A stretch of DNA of 64,000 nt from Malachius bipustulatus (lineage: Eukaryota; Arthropoda; Insecta; Coleoptera; Melyridae), in contig OU342632.1 of assembly GCA_910589415.1 (NCBI GenBank), forward strand, positions 10,605,507 through 10,669,506. The letters run 5' to 3'. The translations under genes were made by a program, and so were the position numbers. This document shows positions 33,961 through 45,149 of this stretch, one piece after another. The stretch's first letter is position 1. Every line of letters starts with the position of its first letter. The notes beneath the pieces were generated by a model that did not search any database, had not been told where the DNA came from, and saw only the letters and a program-made list of their open reading frames with translations.

Positions 33961-35704
33961 GATGAAAATTGTTACAAAGCCATCGCGATACATAGAGCAA
34001 AAAAAAAATTTTTACATATTCTCAGACACGAACTATATCTCCCTGCCAAATTTCAAGTTCAAATGAGGAAATTTCCCCTCCCCCCCTTTTTTCAATTTTT
34101 TTTAGAGCTTCTGGAAGAGCTCTTTGCAAATATCAAATCGGATGAAAATATTTTTCCGGTAATTGGGGGTTTGCGTAGATGCCCTCCAGTAATTTTCATC
34201 CGTTTGGGAAATAATTTTTGGAACCGCTGGGCAAAATTCGGAAAAAATACTATAGCCGCCCAACGCCGAACGCCAGACCCCTACTCGACAACACGGATTT
34301 CGAGAACGACATTCGAACTATACAAAACCGTGCTTTTCATCCGTTTGGGAGTTGCAACGCACTTTTGTCACCGCGGCCCTAACTATAAGTGCCACTTCAA
34401 ATTTTATTAAATTTGACGAGAGAAAAAAAGAAAATTTTTATTTTTTAAATAGGTTGTTAAGTACATATTACAACATGCGTCAATTTGTAATTATTTCAGG
34501 GTACAATACTGAAAACTTTGAAGAAAAAATTGAACAAACCGTAAGTTTTTCATGGACCTTTGAGACTTTTTTATAAAGAATTTAATTGCCTGCAAACAGG
34601 TCCTATAGAAACTTTCTGCAGGTAGATTAATTTTGCAAACGTTTATTCCGAATACCTCATTTATCTCCACAATATGGAATATAATTATTATATAATTATT
34701 GGGACCTTAATCGAGTGGAGTGGCACAAGTCAGAAATTGTAGGATTCTTCTTCTTCAAAACAATATTTTGAGAGATATAATAGTAATGTATGTTCGAAAA
34801 TAGTGTCTATGTATAAAAACATTGACGATGAAATTCTAAATTCTCATAACTCATTGATGACGGTGTATAAATTCATTAATCGATACGTAAAAACTATATC
34901 TCACCTTATCGAAATCTCATAAGTCCACTTATTTAAAAGACTTAACATTCCATACAAACAATATTCATTTGTATTACGAGAATAAAATTATCTATACACA
35001 TAATTACAAGTAATATATTAGTAATTATCTATACCTACCTACTTGATGCATAAATGCACGGAAATGAAAATATTACACATACTTTTTCCTGTTGCATCGT
35101 TATGTACAGGGTGAGTTTTTTTTTTAATAATGCAATGCGATATCTCGAAAACGGTTCCAAATATTTTCATGAAATTTTGGTGACATAGTAGGTAAGTACG
35201 GGTAAGGGGGGGAGGTTGATTAATAAATATTAAAACCTCTGCTGAGCAGTAAATACAGACAAGTTGTTTAGACATGAGGGGTGCTTACCGTTCTTGAAAA
35301 AAAATCGAAACCAAAAACCCATCTCCGATATAGTAGAGTGAAATTTTTTTATCGCACAGATTATCCGATTATCCGCCATAGCGTCCACTGAATCCCTACA
35401 AATTTTAGCAAATTGACGCTATTATTTGCTGTTTTTTGCAGTTACCCAATAGTTGTGGATACGTAACTTGAGAATGTGGTACAACTGTAGTTCCATCGAG
35501 TTGTTTAGAGCTGCAGTATCAAAGATAACGCCAACGTGAATCGACATCTCCGCTCATGCACCGCTCCCAGAGCGTCATAGGGATTTTCCTGCAGTGCAGT
35601 TAATTTTAAATAAAAAAAAGCTATGATAATAGCCAACCTTCTCAAAGGAGATGGTATCTTAAGAAGAAGAAGAATAGTTCTGGAAACCAAACTTTTATTG
35701 TTCT
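33961..35704. other. Intergenic stretch with a lone CAGGGTG end
   Basis: TACAGGGTGAGTTTTTTTTT at 35105, followed by GATATCTCGAAAACGGTTCC, looks like one end of a CAGGGTG element whose partner I could not find. TTTTCATCCGTTTGGGA occurs directly repeated near 34194 and 34335. The 115-codon frame at 34063-34410 matches nothing I know. Confidence 0.45.
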
Positions 35705-35868
35705 TTAAACGTATGTCACCTTATCTGACGAATTTTTGCATTCGTTCGCATTATCGTCGTCATGGTAGAAACGAGAACAAGGTAACAAGTTCTCGCTGAC
35801 ATACGTGATAAAATTTGTTCGGCAATGCGAACGAATGCAAACGTTCGATCCGATGAGTTACCAGCATG
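35705..35868. repeat. Palindromic unit M1
   Basis: TGCATTCGTTCGCATT near 35737 pairs with AATGCGAACGAATGCA near 35824. GTATGTCACCTTATCTGACG also pairs with inverted sequence near 35860. A second, diverged copy in the same orientation is M2. Confidence 0.6.
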
Positions 35869-36024
35869 GACGTGATCGAGCGTATCCACAACAGGTTTTT
35901 GCCAATAATTAAACAGAATTACTGGAACATATTACTCTATTTTTGATAAATGTAGATCAACAGGTATAAAAACATCATAGGGTTGATTCCAGACAGGATT
36001 ATTTTGGACAGGGATGTATGTCTA

Positions 36025-36200
36025 CATCCCGTTACTTATCTGACGAATGTTTCCATTCGTTCACCTTGCTGAAGAAATTTGGTCATTCATGTGTAGGAGG
36101 ATGAGATGAGCTGGGTGGCGAATTTCTGCTCTCATACGTGACAAATTTTAATGGAAAATAATGCAAATGTTCATTACATAGGTAAGTGACCGGTTTAATG
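36025..36200. repeat. Palindromic unit M2, direct copy of M1
   Basis: Shares CTTATCTGACGAAT, CATTCGTTC, CTCATACGTGACAAATTTT and TGCAAATGTTC with M1 in the same order, about 320 bp further on. The two units could be a tandem duplication or two insertions of one small foldback element. Confidence 0.5.
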
Positions 36201-36609
36201 TGACAAACTTCGCATGGAAATGGAAGTTGATATCAAAAATTTGACGATTCAATTCAAGCGCGAACGAGATTATCAGAATTAAGAGATAGCAACGTTAATT
36301 GAGAGACCACTTGGTTTCTTAAAATATGCCGCCGATAATTGATAATAATTCTGCATCCTCTGATTTTGGCTAGAAACTCTGAAAAAATATCGTGAGTAAC
36401 GCGAGTAGATTTCGGATGTAGGTAAAAGAAACCGCGTTAATAGACAATAATAATTGAAGCCGCTCGCATGAGAAGTCGGTAGATAAGAAACCAAGTATTT
36501 TATTGGCTGGTCAACCACCAGTCTTCTATTGTTTTCATTTGAAGCTAATTGAACAGATAATTACTATCACAAAGGATATGATAATAATCAGAGGGTGATA
36601 AAGATAATA

Positions 36610-37300
36610 TTCAGACAGTCAAGCGACTCTAAAAGCCCTTAGCTCCAGCTCTGCAAGTTCAAGTTGGTCTGGAACTGTCAAGTAACCTTGAATGCTCCAG
36701 CAAAGAACAACGAAGTAAGTCTGATCTGGACTCCGGGCTATGCCGGACATGGAGAGAACGAACTTGCCGACTCTCTAGCCAAGAAAGGTGCGGAGTCCGA
36801 ATTTATCGGACCAGAACCAACATTTCGGATATCACCGAATATTGTCAAAACAATAATACGCAACTGGGTTGAGAGTGGAGTTCTGCAAAAACGGGCAGAG
36901 CTTACCCAGAGTCGAAGGCCTTTATACAGAGCACGTCGAAAAAAGGACCAAAGAACTATTACTGGAGCTTAAATAGGAAAGAACTAAATCTGAACTGAAC
37001 CATAATCTGCACAGGATGGGCTTAGCGAACAGCGCTGAATGCCGCTTGTGCTTGGAAAAAAAAACAGTAAAAAAACATCCTATGTGTTTTTTTGTCCCGC
37101 TTTGGGAAAGACCAGATTAAAAATCTTCGGGAGAGACTTCCTCACACCGGAGGACAAGGACACATTACCAATAGTCAAAATGGTCAGCTTCCTCAAAGTT
37201 GTTGACCTGATGGGGTTAATGTAGAACGACCAGATGTGAGCACAATAGACCTTCCGTCGCGGTGAAGTTGTCACAACGGCCCACTCACGAAACCTATACA
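36610..37300 (+). pseudogene. X3: non-LTR RNase H and C-terminal remnant
   Basis: Reads DSQATLKALSSSSASSS, then, in a shifted frame from 36664, LVWNCQVTLNAPAKNNEVSL and IWTPGYAGHGENELADSLAK. This is the second half of a retrotransposon RNase H: the DSQA aspartate and the PGHxGxxGNExAD loop, here with Tyr in place of His. RPLYRARRKKDQR and a cysteine-containing end (NSAECRLCLEKK) follow. Stops and frameshifts are present. RPLYRA and the following residues also occur in X1, so both come from one family. Confidence 0.75.
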
Positions 37301-39298
37301 TTTAAATCTAAATCAGAGGGTGTTTCTCACCTGAATACAAACAATTATTTAAACGCAGATTGAATATTTATTTATTATGTACCTAAGTAAAAAATTACTA
37401 GATTAGTGACAACATAACAATAATTTTACATTACGGTATTATTTTTGCCGTTTCAGTTTGAAGCGCTGTTACATAAGTCTATGAAGGTATACATAATACA
37501 TAATCAGAACCAAGGGCGGAAAGTAATCGATATTGTAGGTAAAAGTATTTCTATTGATAAAGTTACCAGACGTCATGAAGAATGGCGAATGGCATATTAT
37601 ATCAATCAACCACTTGATTTTGGTTTTGATAATGTCAGAAGTCTCGCTTTATCCTTTGAACTAAACAGGATAAAGTTGTCAAGAATAATTGTAACGTTAA
37701 TGATGTACCACCAGTTTCGTTGTGGATTATTTTCATTTCGACTTTCTCCATGCCTTAACACCTCGTGATAATCAATAACTATAATAAAATATCTCTATTG
37801 AAGTAATGTTCAATATGACATTGATGAGCTTATTTACTAATAAATCGAACTTATAGGTAGGGCAGAGTTTGAACAATTTGTATGACGAATCCTAAGGGCC
37901 AAAAAACTGGGTCAGGAGAGAAATACCGACCTGTTGCTTCCGTAATAATAGGGAACTTGCTCTTTTTTACTGCATAAAAGATATTCCATACCGTTAAAAA
38001 AGTAAGTGAGGAAAGCATGACTCTACAAATATCAATAATAATTAATTCATAATAAGAAATTGAAGCCACATGTCCACTATATAAAAATTGGAAGATCGTC
38101 TTTTCGAGAAACTTTTACCAGCCATTCTGATAAATAATTTACACTCTCGGCGAGGCTCTAAAAATTAATCCAAAATCATGCATTCCAGTTTTTTCATTCG
38201 TAAGGTGAGATTCAGAACAGCGGAAGTCCAAAATTTGATATTTTCATCTGCGATTGCAATTTTATTTTAAATACGAAGCGGCAGAAGTAGAATTACCTTA
38301 TTTTAAGCCACTACTTAGAGCTCACCATGCATGCAGCACTAGTGTAAAAACACCGCAAGTCCTGGAAAGTACAAGTCCTGGACGTGTGTTGTTTTTATTT
38401 TCACCTATTCATTCATAGTTGAATTCTACATCAAGTGTGCACGTTGCACCTGGTATTCAAATTTAATGAAATACCAATTTAGATATAAATAAGTATTCAA
38501 TGAACAAACCAATTAAATGAGCCGCTGCATCAGGTTTGGGGATATGCATGCCTACACACAAATACCAAAAAATAAAAATCGACGGACATAATACGGATAT
38601 GGAACGGAAAAAGATTTCCCACATCACAAGTAAATGATTTGTTGATATATTTTTATTTGGAAAGAAAAGATTGTCTTGATTTTTCAAGGGTGAGGACTTT
38701 TGACTTTCAAGCTTATAATATGGATAATGTTTCTCTTTAAAAACTTTAAAAAAGTTTCGAAAGCCTATTATTATTAGCCTCGTGATTGTGTATGATTTAT
38801 CGGATTTTATAAGTTAATAATGTGAACTCATAAAGTAGAAAAGTTTTAGTTTTCTCCTGCTTTTTTCATAGCATGAAAGTTTTATATTGCAGCTTGTAGC
38901 TCGTAAATTTTTATCGACCTCTTCGGTAATTAATAACCTATTTGCGACCTTCTTCAGCGACTTTATTTAGATCGTTCTTGTTTCAGTTTACGCTAATTAT
39001 GATTTATTTTAATGACGCTAACTAATTATGAAAACCGCTTTCTATGACACCGCTTTCAATTAACTTCGCTGGCAACGCTATTCAAAGTTTATTTCGTTAC
39101 AATTTAAAATTTATATTGCATGCACTGGCACATTCTAAACTCACTTCCAAAGTGAGAGGTTTTTTTAGTTTTTTTTTTGCGTTAAAAAATCACTTTCGTT
39201 CTTGATCAAACACTACTATTTCTCGACGACTATTTAATCAAACGTTCATTATCCTGTTGATTTCAGTTTAATAATAACGTATACTACAATCCTCATGC
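37301..39298. other. Stretch with one long unrecognised frame
   Basis: A 107-codon frame at 37445-37768 (+) contains MKVYIIHNQNQGRKVIDIVG and DKVTRRHEEWRMAYYINQPL. It matches no family I know and I do not call it a gene. Two minus frames (37851-38069 and 38463-38687) are hydrophobic and equally unrecognised. AAGTCCTGGA is directly repeated near 38358 and 38377. Confidence 0.4.
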
Positions 39299-40002
39299 AG
39301 CAAGATAGTCGACGCACAGCCACTCATGAAAGTCAATGATAGCGCAGCCGGTGAAATAATGAAGAAAATACCCCTAAGAGTGAATCGCAACTCTCAGGGA
39401 CAAGAAAACACGGCATCGAACGTCTTCATAGCACTGGCAAAATACATTTAAGAAGTTAATGACACGAACTTGATCTTACTTCATTAAGTCGTATTTTCAA
39501 TTAGCACTCTATTGGACCTTAAAAATACAATCTTAAAAAATTATAAATCTACAGCTATTTTTTTATTATTTATCATTTATTAGCTGAAGCTATACATATT
39601 ATATTGTAAAGCTGAAAAATATGAAGCCTCAAAAAATATACTTAATAATAAAAAAGTATGATTGTTTTTTTCTTGAAATCGTAGAGAAAATTTTATCTTC
39701 ATCTCGCGGAAAATGACCATTCCTTGGACGTTTCCTTAGACGACCATTCCTTGGACATTTCAAATCTCGCCTATGGCACGTGTTGGTTTCGTTTGCTGTT
39801 CGAAGATGTTCGTGTCATTAACAAAAAGACGTATGTATGTGTTTTGCCGATGATATGAAGGCGTTCGATGCGGTGATTTCTTGTATCTTGGAGTTGTGAT
39901 TGGCTCTAACCGGTGATTTTTCTTCTATTATTTCACCGGCAGATCTGTGTTTGACTTGACTACGTGAATGCGCGTCTCTTATCTTATCGCATGAGAATGC
40001 AC
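39299..40002. mobile_element. Element I: about 0.7-kb inverted-repeat element
   Basis: GCCGGTGAAATAATGAAGAA at 39346 onwards recurs inverted near 39915-39950. GCATCGAACGTCTTCATA pairs with TATGAAGGCGTTCGATGC, and GTTAATGACACGAAC (39455) with GTTCGTGTCATTAAC (39800). Outer ends are uncertain. The centre contains the direct repeat GACCATTCCTTGGAC at 39714 and 39741. Confidence 0.65.
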
Positions 40003-40984
40003 TTACGTCATTATTAAACTGAAATCAGAACGATAATGAACGTTTTATTCAATAGTAGTATAGAGATTATTATGTCCATACGTGCATTTTCTATTATTTT
40101 GCTAGTAAACTTACAAGTCAGTTTTTTTCACTCAGTTACCATAACTTTATTTAGGTAAATTAATCTGAAAGTTTTGAACGAAAATCAGTAAGAACACTAA
40201 AGAACACATCAAGTTTGCAGACAAATCTGAGCCAGACCCATTACGTTTCGATTGTTCGTGTAAAAATAATTGAAGCAAAAACAGAAATAGGATCTATTTT
40301 GTTAAATTACCTGCTTTAATATATCCTGAGTCGCACCAGATAGCTGATAAATAATTATTTGAGCATATAGGTATTGTTATAATAATATGCTATTGTTCTC
40401 TAAAGAATAAAAACAGTCTCTGATTAACAATATTTTTCCTTAAAGTGTAACTTCAAATAATTAGCAGTCACAAAAAGTCTTGGAAAATCGATTTGATGAT
40501 AATTTGAAGCCAATTTAGATAAATGTAACATATACCTACCGCCTTTATTTATTGATCAGGTGCAATTATTTCAACGAGCAGTCGTCAATTATATTATAGG
40601 TTTACTGTACAGTAATTACGTAGGATCATTTATAATATGACTACAGAGTCCAACATTATTACAGCAGACATAATAATATGAAAAGATAAATACTTAAAAT
40701 GCTTATAGCCTTATATAGGATGGGCCAAGAAGTAATGCAAGATTTTTATATCCTCGTATTTTTATGAGGAGGGTTCCGAAGAAACGTATCCAAATATTGG
40801 TCAGTTTTTGAGAAAGACAACGCACCAAATTAATGGTCGACAGTTTAGCGACTGACTTAAAAATTTGAAGAAACTGCTTCAGTTGTCATTAAAAAAAATG
40901 GAAAATAAACGCTGGCCAGGGTGGTCTCTCAAAATTATTTCTGCAGTGACTGAATGTGTTACTGCATGAGAATTCAACAACTGC
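40003..40984. other. Intergenic AT-rich stretch
   Basis: No gene or clear element seen. Confidence 0.5.
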
Positions 40985-41581
40985 GACTCACCACCAAGCA
41001 CGACTATAAGGCTGCACGAAGAACCAAGCGGCAAATACGCGGAGCTTGGACATAACAGAATAAAAAGTCATGTGTTAGTGGACCTGCTAGATGCAAACAC
41101 AGACCATATGACTCCAAAATTCAAATTCCAAAAGAACTTTGAGGTAAGGATCATGGATCGGAAGGAATTGAATGAATCTACAGACGGCAACAGGCTGGTC
41201 GGAACAACCTGGTATACAGACGGGTCAAAGACCGATCAAGGGACTGGCGTCGGCATAATACAATGAGCTGGACAACACTCAATACAGTATATCTCTTGGG
41301 CAGAGGGCCACTGTATTTCAATCAAAAATATATGCCAAACTACACTGCGTAAGAGAGAACAACAAGAGGGCCTATAGAAATAGGCCGATCAACATATTGA
41401 CAGTCAGGCGGTTCTGAGGGCTATAGAAAGCCCCAAGATAACTACTGTGGGAATGCCGTGATGACCTCGAAAGCCTGGCAGGACGCAACAAAGTAACCTT
41501 TATGTGGGTTCCAGGACACAGCGGAATCATAGGCAATGAAAAAGCCGACGAGCTGGCAATAAATGGATCCTCGGATAAATA
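40985..41581 (+). pseudogene. X4, 5' part: non-LTR RNase H
   Basis: Reads LHEEPSGKYAELGHNRIKSH, then VLVDLLDANTDHMTPKFKFQ and, starting the RNase H fold, TWYTDGSKTDQGTGVGII, with the first catalytic Asp in TDGSK. Broken frames continue with ATVFQSKIYAKLHCV, then NKVTFMWVPGHSGIIGNEKA and DELAINGSSDKY, the intact PGHSGxxGNExAD loop. It then runs directly into element D2. Frameshifts near 41265 and 41400 make it non-functional. Confidence 0.8.
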
Positions 41582-42204
41582 CAGGATGATCCCGAAATGG
41601 CGGACACGGAATACAGGGTGTTGTAGAGGATGTTCAGAAAGACTGTAAATTTAACACAAAAATGTGTTCCTCGGCTTCGTTACCGAGATATAGGGTGTCC
41701 TTTTTCTAAAATTTAAATCGAAATGGCGGTCAAATTTAAACAACCTCCACTGGCAAAGCACCACATGATTTGACATAACTATTACGATAGTGTTTGCTTT
41801 TTATTTTATTTTTTTATTATCGGGAACGGAATTACAGGCATTCAAAGTTTACCGATTCCCTAGTGTTCAACAAAATTTTTCAATTTGGCATCGTTGTTCG
41901 AATTCGCGATTTTGAATAAAATTATCGAATTTGTATCCGCGCAACGATTATTGTTTTGAGCTTTGTTGTGTTTCCATTTCATATGTTTCCATGGTAACAT
42001 CAATCTGGGTATTATTGTAGACCTACACATTATTTTTCTGCCTGAAGAATGGTATCCAGTGCAGTGTTGTGACTTTATTATCTGCAAAAGTGGTCATATC
42101 TTCTTAAGGGAGCCATATTGGAGAAAACAGTAAATAAAACTCAGAATCTTTAACCACCATAGATGCTGTGGTGCTGTCCGTGTCCGCCATTTCGGGATCA
42201 CCCT
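41582..42204. mobile_element. Element D2: 0.62-kb TA-flanked element inserted in X4
   Basis: Left CAGGATGATCCCGAAATGGC plus GGACACGG; the right end, read inverted, gives CAGGGTGATCCCGAAATGGC plus GGACACGG. TA lies on both sides (41580-41581 and 42205-42206). A second, internal CAGGGTG (41615) starts a further partial piece. Its interior GCAGTGTTG...GTGGTCATATCTT also occurs in D1, which defines a D family. Confidence 0.85.
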
Positions 42205-42490
42205 GTATATTGGTCCAGAACCAGCCCTGGGAGTACCAAAGAGTACAACACGGGGCCAAGTTGGGGTAACACATGGGTTAAGAAAAAGGATAAAAGGACC
42301 AAACATCAACATGGGAAAGCCTTCATCAAGAAACCCATAAAGAAAACAACTGAAGAACTACTATCACTTAGTAGGAATCAGTTACGTATCACAGTGGGAT
42401 TACTGACGGGACATATTGCCCTAAAAGAACACTTAAATAAAATAGGACTGTTCAATGGAGACCTAAGCTACATAAAGGTCTATTAACTGC
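42205..42490 (+). pseudogene. X4, 3' part: RNase H tail
   Basis: Resumes with YIGPEPALGVPKSTTRGQVG, equivalent to the FIGPEPTFRIS that follows the RNase H loop in X3. It then degrades through LLTGHIALKEHLNKIGLFNG, a typical C-terminal segment (LxTGHxxLxxHLxxxG) of jockey-like polyproteins. Together with 40985-41581 it forms one element split by D2. Confidence 0.7.
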
Positions 42491-43341
42491 ATGATCAAAA
42501 CTGTGCATTGTTTACATTCTTTACAACAATCTTTACATTTCATACAATCTTTACCTTGAAAAAGGTAGCACATCACTGGTGAGGACTCCCGAACCCCCAC
42601 TTTTTCTGAGGAATACTATATACCCCTCCGACTCCCCGGAGGCGCCAAAATTGATTACTTATCCTCGTAATTTTTTTTTTGCCGCCCACATCTTTATGAC
42701 ACGAAGTTATAAACATGCCTAATAATCCAATATTTAGTCATATAGTATTTTGTATAATATAGTCCAGTAAAATTAGACGAAAAAGGCATCGAATTATGCA
42801 ATTCATGCGGAAAAGAAAATATTTTGTGTAGGGGGGTCAATGAAGAGTCTAAATCCAAAAATGCGACCTCCTACCCCTTGTGAATAAGCCGTCATGTTGG
42901 TTTTAAGAGATGAATGTGTTTTTTGCACTTTACGACGTTAATCGCATTTTATCGAAAAAAGTGTCATTACTTACTTTATGCAGAAAAACATTCTCCACAA
43001 ATTAGCATATGTGACATTTTTTCGTATTTGCAATATTTAATGACCTACAGGTGATCAATTAAGAACAAGGGGGATGAAAAATTGGTATTTTCGGAATAAC
43101 TCCTTTTTTTCAATCGCAATCCAAAAATGGTTACCACAAAACTTGTAGCGCTTACAATTACGAACATTTACATAACAATATCTCATTAATCGGACCAATT
43201 ATTGTTGCGCAGTAGTGCTTCGAAGTCATTAAGGTGAAAATATACGCTCTTTTAAAAAAACATTAGCCTGTTCGTGAAAATCGGGAAACATATCCCTAAA
43301 AAAAGTCATTCGATCAGTTGGGAAACGATCAGTGTTCCAAA

Positions 43342-43484
43342 ATGAGTGACTGCTTCGTCTGTAAAGAGGCCTTGGACCTCGGCGAAAATCGCGTTATTAA
43401 AGAAAAAGGGGTACAAACTCTTCGGAAATCCGCGAATATGAGGGGAGACAATTACACCAATCCGAAGCTGGCACTAGCTGCAAG
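43342..43484 (+). CDS. Exon-like frame inside element H, zinc-finger-like N-terminus
   Basis: Starts ATG at 43342 and reads MSDCFVCKEALDLGENRVIK, then EKGVQTLRKSANMRGDNYTN and PKLALAA, up to a good donor (AG|GTACGC at 43485). The CxxC followed by a V-K-x-KG-x-x-TL-x-x-S-x-x-R-x-D pattern resembles, from memory, N-terminal exons of large uncharacterised proteins that are abundant in aphid and other invertebrate genomes. No downstream exon is present before the right arm, so this is either a truncated element gene or a captured exon. A start further up at 43318 would be GTG-like and is unlikely. Confidence 0.4.
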
Positions 43485-43744
43485 GTACGCTGATGAATTT
43501 TTTTTATGCTGTAAAAATTGTTAAATGTTACATTTTGTAAAAAAAAACATTTATATCATTTTGCAAGATATTCACTAATTATCATACATTATTATATATT
43601 TTCTCATATTTTATACATAGTTGTGAATAATATTTTTCACGGCGTTAGGGTCCATTTCAGGAATAGATAGTGATTGTTAATAATTTCTCTAAAATTCGAA
43701 TTTATCTCATATCTGCTTGACAGTATTTCAATTTTTACTGCTAT

Positions 43745-44320
43745 TGCCTCCAGCAACTCTCATTAATTTCTATCCATATTTCCGTGAATTCCCAAATATT
43801 CCTATGAATTCCGATAGATTCCCAAAAACTCCTATCCATTCTCATCAATTTACGTTAATTTCCAAATATTTTCATTAGTTCTCATAGATTTTTTATGATT
43901 TAGATAGATTCTCATAAACTCCAGAATCAACTTCTTTTTATTCCCACCAATTCCCGGAAATTTTGATAAATTCCTATAGATTCTGAAGTATAGTCTCATG
44001 ATTTCTCATCAATTTTCATTAATCCCCATGTGCAACTATTAATTCCTATAGGTAGATTTAAAAAAAATCTATAGATTGACATACACCATTTTATCGATTT
44101 CATTCATTTCCCATGTGGGATTATCAATTTCCATCGATTTCCAACAATCCCCATAAATTTCCATCATTTTCTGTTGATTCCCAAATATTTACATTCGTTC
44201 TCATGGATTCTTATTATTTTCTATAGGTTTCCATTGACTCCAGAATCAACTTCTATCAATTCCCATCGATTCCCGTGAATTCCCGAAAATTTATATGAAT
44301 TCTCATATAGATTTTCGAGT
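43745..44320. repeat. Degenerate minisatellite with a TTCCCATNAATT-like unit
   Basis: Dozens of loose copies of ATTCCCATCAATT / ATTCCTATGAATT / GATTCCCAAA at about 11-13-bp spacing. A larger block beginning CTCCAGAATCAACTTCT occurs at 43919 and again at 44239, about 320 bp apart, which suggests a higher-order repeat. It lies in the centre of element H. Confidence 0.7.
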
Positions 44321-45149
44321 TTTTATTTATCTATTTTTTTATTTGTTTATTATAACTCGTGATGAGTTAAAGCAATTACGAGTCTACGTTTGTCAAGTTT
44401 CACGTGAGAACGTTCTTTCCACAAGTTAATTCGCATAATATTCTTTTTACTAAAAATCACTAAGATTCGGTTGAACAAAATTTTAACCCTTTCACTTATA
44501 TGGCGAAAACTCCTGCGAAAGTATGTTGAAACGAAATTTCATACGCATATTTTCACTGATTTTTAAATGAAAAATTATGCAAATCGTTCATTTCTATATC
44601 TATTTATTCAACAGAATGTAATAAAGTAACTAAACCTGCGCTCGATGGAGCGCGTTGAATTTGTATCAAGAACCCCGCAGCGCGCGACTTGATGACTTCG
44701 GCGCAGTACTGCGCAACAAGTAATTGGTCCGATTAATGAGATATTTTTATGTAAATGTTCGTAATTGTAAGCGCTACAAGTTTTGTGGGAACAATTTTTG
44801 GATTGCGATTGAAAAAAAGGAGTTATTCCGAAAATATCAATTTTTCATCCCCCTTGTTCTTAATTAAACACCTGTAGGTCATTAAATATTGCAAATACGA
44901 AAAAAATTTGACATATGCTAATTTGTGGAGAATTTTTCTGAATAAAGTAAGTAATGACACTTTTTTCGGTAAAATGCGAATTAACGTCGTAAAGTGCAAA
45001 AAATACATTCATCCCTTAAAAACAACTTATTCACAAGGGGTAGGAGGTCGCATTTTTGGATTTAGACTCTCCATTGACCACCCAACCCCTACACAAAATA
45101 TTTTCTTTTCCGCATGAATTGCACAATTAAATCCTACTTTGACTGGACT

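Larger units (their letters stand above)
42761..45149. mobile_element. Element H: 2.4-kb inverted-repeat element with an exon-like frame
   Basis: Ends AGTCCAGTAAAATTAG and, inverted, AGTCCAGTCAAAGTAGG. Long arms (42800-43230 and 44690-45120) match closely, for example ATTATGCAATTCATGCGGAA against its inverse, CCTCCTACCCCTTGTGAATA against its inverse, and GTAGCGCTTACAATTACGAA against its inverse. The centre holds a start-to-donor coding piece and a degenerate minisatellite. The termini resemble those of J. It is probably a deletion derivative of a larger coding element. Confidence 0.8.

Noticed and set aside
34063..34410. 115-codon frame
   Set aside because: It has no recognisable domain, contains a repeated FIRLG from a short direct DNA repeat, and sits in old repeat-like DNA.
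37445..37768. 107-codon frame as a possible host exon
   Set aside because: There is no motif or known family, and no splice or homology support; mentioned only in the description of that stretch.
37851..38687. Two hydrophobic minus-strand frames as possible membrane proteins
   Set aside because: AT-rich DNA readily gives Phe/Ile/Leu-rich frames; there are no charged or conserved patterns and no partner exons.
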